A stretch of 8,667 bases of DNA. Origin: Deltaproteobacteria bacterium RBG_16_44_11. GTDB taxonomy: Bacteria; Desulfobacterota; Syntrophia; Syntrophales; Smithellaceae. Location of the stretch: positions 178,360-187,026 of the forward strand of contig MGQN01000023.1 in NCBI GenBank assembly GCA_001797845.1, written 5' to 3'. The notes below the pieces were generated by a model. It did no database searches, had not been told where the DNA came from, and saw only the letters and a program-made list of their open reading frames with translations. The position numbers and the translations under genes are program-made. The first letter of the stretch is position 1. Every line of letters begins with the position of its first letter. Positions 6,330-8,667 of this stretch are shown piece after piece.

Positions 6330-6536
6330 GAGTTAGCTGAACGGTGCAGGAGTTCTAATTGGTTATTTTTAAAGGCAATTATGGCTACAAATAGTTATTT
6401 TTCATTTGAAAAGAAGTTAGCTTACTGATTAGGATTAAAAGTGATCTTTATCAGTTATAATCACGAGTCTTTCCAAATTAAGTTGATATTGTAGACTACA
6501 GAAAGTAATTAATTATTTGTTTCAGGCCATTTATAG
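6330..6536. other. AT-rich gene-free stretch with a weak terminator-like hairpin
   Basis: No gene is visible on either strand. GTTATTTTT recurs at about 6361 and 6392. A minus-strand hairpin at 6441-6464 (GTGA plus TTAT paired with ATAA and TCAC, with a small bulge) is followed by TTTT (plus AAAA at 6437-6440). It could end transcription coming from the PAS-HD-GYP gene. The stem is AT-rich, so it would be weak. TGTAGACTACA at 6490-6500 is a short palindrome of unknown meaning. Confidence 0.3.
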
Positions 6537-6701
6537 CTACCGAACGGCGATTTTATCGCCTTGTCGAATCATTCGGCCCTCGACAGTACTGAGGTTTGAA
6601 TTGATTAAAACATTGAGTGGTGTTCCGGTCTTCTTCGATACTGTCCAGAGCGTATCGCCCTTTTGAACGGTGTAGTACTCTTTGGGATTGGTATCAACAC
6701 T
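6537..6701 (-). pseudogene. Start-less LysM domain in frame behind the HD-GYP stop codon
   Basis: Reading on past the HD-GYP stop (TGA, 6702-6704) in the same frame gives 54 more open codons to a TAG at 6537-6539. They encode SVDTNPKEY, then a whole LysM domain: YTVQKGDTLWTVSKKTG, TPLNVLINSNLS, and RMIRQGDKIAVR. YTVQKGDTLW and the closing QGDKIAV are the family hallmarks. LysM binds N-acetylglucosamine polymers such as peptidoglycan, normally outside the cytoplasm. There is no ATG, GTG or TTG between the TGA and the domain; the only in-frame Met is 44 codons in, near the end of the domain. As it stands it can be made only by readthrough, or not at all. It may be a truncated remnant, a fusion interrupted by a stop mutation, or a sequencing error. 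I am sure of the domain and unsure of its status. Confidence 0.75.
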
Positions 6702-8667
6702 TCATTTAAGCTGATAACTTTTTTCCTGAAATAATCTCAGACAGGCATCCGCAACAATATCGTCGTAAAGGATTCCTTTATTCTTCTCGATCTCTTTAAG
6801 GGCTGCCTCAATGCCCAAGGCCGGACGATAGGGTCGGTGGGAGGCCATAGATTCCACCACATCAGCCACAGCCATAATCCGTGCCTCTAGGAGAATATCA
6901 TCTCCCTTAAGACCACGAGGATAACCGGATCCATCCATCCGTTCATGATGTTGAAGGACAACATCCGCTACGGGCCAGGGAAATTCTATGTCTTTCAGGA
7001 TATCGTAGCCTGACTGGGCGTGTGTTTTAATTAAATTGAATTCCAGATCAGTCAGTTTCGTCGGCTTGCTGAGTATTTCCGACGGAGCGGCTATCTTACC
7101 GATGTCATGAATAGAGGAGGCAGTACGGATGAAGTCCCGCCGGTCTGCCGATAGTCCCATTTCTGTGGCAATCGACCGGGCCAGATCGGATACCCGCCGT
7201 TGATGACCAGAAGTATAGGGATCTTTCATTTCTACGGTCATGGATATGGCTTGGACCGTGGCCCCCAAGGCTTTTCTTAGACGCACAAAGCTTTGCTTAC
7301 GTTCTTCCTCCGCCTGCTTGCGCTCGGTGATGTTGCGGACGAAAGCGAGGACGATTCTTTGACCCATACGTTGAACAACATTGGTATTGATCTCAACGGG
7401 TATGAGGCGCCCCTCTTTGCTGATCAGATCAATCTCATCCGGGCCGGTGGACTTGCCCTCCATATTGGCCTGAAGCAACAAACCGGCTTTGTTCAGGCTA
7501 TTTTCAGACAGAATGTTCAATTCCAAAAAGTTTTTACCGATTAGCTCTTCACGCCGGTAACCAATGATCTCTTCACACTTGTGGTTGCCGTAAAGGAAGT
7601 TGCCTTCCAGATCGTTCATGTAAATGCCATCCGGGGCATACTCCAAGTAGCTCCTGAATAATTCCTCGCTCTCCCGCAGCGCCTCCTCGGCCCGCCTGTG
7701 CTCGGTGATATCCCGAGAAATACCCCGAAATCCGATCGGTTTACCTTCTGCATCCCTGATAAGAGATACCGAAATTTCGTTAAAACTTTTCGCCCCGTTT
7801 CTTCTGGTAATTTCAATATCTGATGCCTTAACCGGTTCACCTGTTCTGTAGAGCTCCGTGAAGAGTTGATACGTTTTTTGAGCGGTTGTTTCATCCTGAT
7901 ACTGCCGGTTGTTCATTCCGATCAATTCCTCTCGGGGACATCCCATATTTCTACACTCGGCATCATTAACGAAGGTAAAATTGCCGGCAAGGTCAAGTTC
8001 AAAATAACCCTCCTGCATATTCTCAAGAATGTTTCGATATTTCTCCTCACTTTTACGCAGCGCCTCCTCCGCTCGCTTGCGCTCGGTGATGTCATGGAAA
8101 AAACCCATCAGATATTTCTTGCCAGCGAAGGTGATATATGCGGCACTAAGGTCAGCATAGAAAACCGTACCATCTTTTCTCTTTAAGGGCAGATCTTGAG
8201 ATAATGAAAATTCTCCTTTGGCTAACTTTTCAAACTGATCAATAATATAAGGGAGATCTTTTTCGGGGTGAATATCCATGACCCCTAAATCTTTTATTTC
8301 TGCCGGGCTGTAGCCAAGCATCTGACAAATCGCCAAATTCCCCATATAGAATTTCTTGCTTTCCATATCGACTAACAATATCCCATCCCCCGCGTTATTA
8401 AAGACATCTCCGAAATTTTCTTCTTTGGTCCGCAATAATTCATACTCCAGCCGCTTGCGCTCGGTGATGTCCTCAATGGCCAGGAGGATTATCCGTTCCT
8501 TTCCCGACACTCTTTTAATTTGCCGGGCATTCAGAAGCATTATGCGCCTGCCAATGGTAGTAAAATCGTGTTCAACCTCATAGTTATCAAAGGTTGTTTT
8601 TTGGGGAAGGATGGTTTCCAGTAGTTCCCGCAGTTTGGGGATATCCCACTGTTTATTACCCAGGTCA
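6702..8667 (-). CDS. Multi-PAS HD-GYP cyclic-di-GMP phosphodiesterase, partial (N-terminus outside window)
   Basis: The minus-strand frame is open from the right edge to a TGA at 6702-6704; an in-frame ATG at 8540 is internal. Numbering from that Met, an incomplete PAS ends at about 30 in ILLAIEDITERKR. Its upstream part (WDIPKLRELLETILP, then FDNYEVEHDF) resembles PAS domains common in Desulfobacterota sensors. Three more PAS units follow at about 44-155, 168-284 and 294-407, each closed by D/N-ITE(R/H)KR-like linkers. The HD-GYP domain fills about 428-608, with H446 in YTSGHQRR, HDIGK at 478-482, and HHERMDGSGYP at 531-541 followed by GLKGD. All diagnostic metal ligands and the GYP motif are present, so it should hydrolyse cyclic-di-GMP. 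The PAS units would sense small ligands or redox state; none is identifiable. No membrane segment is seen in the visible part. SYQLK is a normal HD-GYP ending, so the following LysM looks added on. Confidence 0.92.
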   Translation of the reverse strand, partial: DLGNKQWDIPKLRELLETILPQKTTFDNYEVEHDFTTIGRRIMLLNARQIKRVSGKERIILLAIEDITERKRLEYELLRTKEENFGDVFNNAGDGILLVDMESKKFYMGNLAICQMLGYSPAEIKDLGVMDIHPEKDLPYIIDQFEKLAKGEFSLSQDLPLKRKDGTVFYADLSAAYITFAGKKYLMGFFHDITERKRAEEALRKSEEKYRNILENMQEGYFELDLAGNFTFVNDAECRNMGCPREELIGMNNRQYQDETTAQKTYQLFTELYRTGEPVKASDIEITRRNGAKSFNEISVSLIRDAEGKPIGFRGISRDITEHRRAEEALRESEELFRSYLEYAPDGIYMNDLEGNFLYGNHKCEEIIGYRREELIGKNFLELNILSENSLNKAGLLLQANMEGKSTGPDEIDLISKEGRLIPVEINTNVVQRMGQRIVLAFVRNITERKQAEEERKQSFVRLRKALGATVQAISMTVEMKDPYTSGHQRRVSDLARSIATEMGLSADRRDFIRTASSIHDIGKIAAPSEILSKPTKLTDLEFNLIKTHAQSGYDILKDIEFPWPVADVVLQHHERMDGSGYPRGLKGDDILLEARIMAVADVVESMASHRPYRPALGIEAALKEIEKNKGILYDDIVADACLRLFQEKSYQLK
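7317..8470. repeat. Repeated DNA encoding the PAS-to-PAS linker
   Basis: The 17-base string CTTGCGCTCGGTGATGT occurs exactly at 7317-7333, 8076-8092 and 8454-8470, and a diverged copy lies near 7696-7710. The spacing is about 378-380 bases, one PAS module. It encodes the D-I-T-E-R-K-R linker in reverse. Conservation at the DNA level, not only of protein, suggests recent duplication or gene conversion between modules. Confidence 0.7.

Noticed and set aside
4909..6536. Attachment-site direct repeats bounding the AT-rich cassette
   Set aside because: I compared both flanks and found only matches of about 7 bases such as TTGAGTT, which is chance level. No integrase or tRNA gene is present.
6702..6704. 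TGA as a selenocysteine codon joining HD-GYP to LysM
   Set aside because: No stable stem-loop resembling a bacterial SECIS element is visible in the bases just after the TGA, and neither domain has a selenocysteine role. SYQLK is a normal HD-GYP terminus.
1..8667. CRISPR array, tRNA, rRNA or insertion sequence
   Set aside because: No regularly spaced repeat-spacer pattern, cloverleaf-like region, ribosomal motif or transposase sequence was seen. The only regular repeat is the PAS linker inside a coding gene.

Overview
The window reads as a piece of a Gram-negative bacterial chromosome with moderate GC. The gene content suggests a deltaproteobacterial (Desulfobacterota, possibly Syntrophales-like) anaerobe: a propionyl-CoA synthetase-type ligase, and a multi-PAS HD-GYP protein whose first PAS resembles those common in that group. 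This placement is inference from protein style; there is no rRNA or other marker gene here.

Layout. At the left edge, on the minus strand, lies the N-terminal part of a response-regulator receiver domain (1-255). It is driven by a perfect-consensus sigma-70 promoter. Divergent from it is a complete short-chain acyl-CoA synthetase of the PrpE/ACSS3 type (477-2381, +), followed by a small hairpin. After about 400 bases with no clear gene comes a 389-residue AI-2E family (PF01594) membrane transporter (2788-3957, +). It is visibly richer in GC than its surroundings and converges on a GNAT acetyltransferase (4117-4908, -).

From about 5200 to 6500 the DNA becomes strongly AT-rich. It carries a two-gene minus-strand operon: an XRE-type helix-turn-helix regulator (5832-6209) and, 2 bases after it, an ImmA/IrrE-type HExxH metallopeptidase (5203-5829). 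Regulator/protease pairs of this kind are typical of mobile elements, prophages and toxin-antitoxin-like modules. The control region is dense in repeats: two AAATATTT palindromes 21 bp apart at the -35 box, and two TTAYAACACT direct repeats 30 bp apart in the leader, one abutting a near-perfect Shine-Dalgarno. The pair looks self-regulated and horizontally acquired.

The right part (6702 to beyond 8667, -) is a large cytoplasmic signalling protein with at least four PAS domains followed by an HD-GYP cyclic-di-GMP phosphodiesterase domain with all diagnostic motifs. Directly after its TGA stop, in the same frame and with no start codon of its own, lies a complete LysM domain (6537-6701). This is the oddest thing in the window: a decayed or interrupted HD-GYP-LysM fusion, a stop-codon readthrough extension, or a 5'-truncated remnant.

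Functionally the window mixes metabolism (propionate/acetate activation), transport, and signalling (receiver domain, PAS-HD-GYP), with a small accessory regulator/protease cassette between GNAT and HD-GYP. No complete multi-gene defence system, CRISPR array, tRNA, rRNA or insertion sequence was seen.
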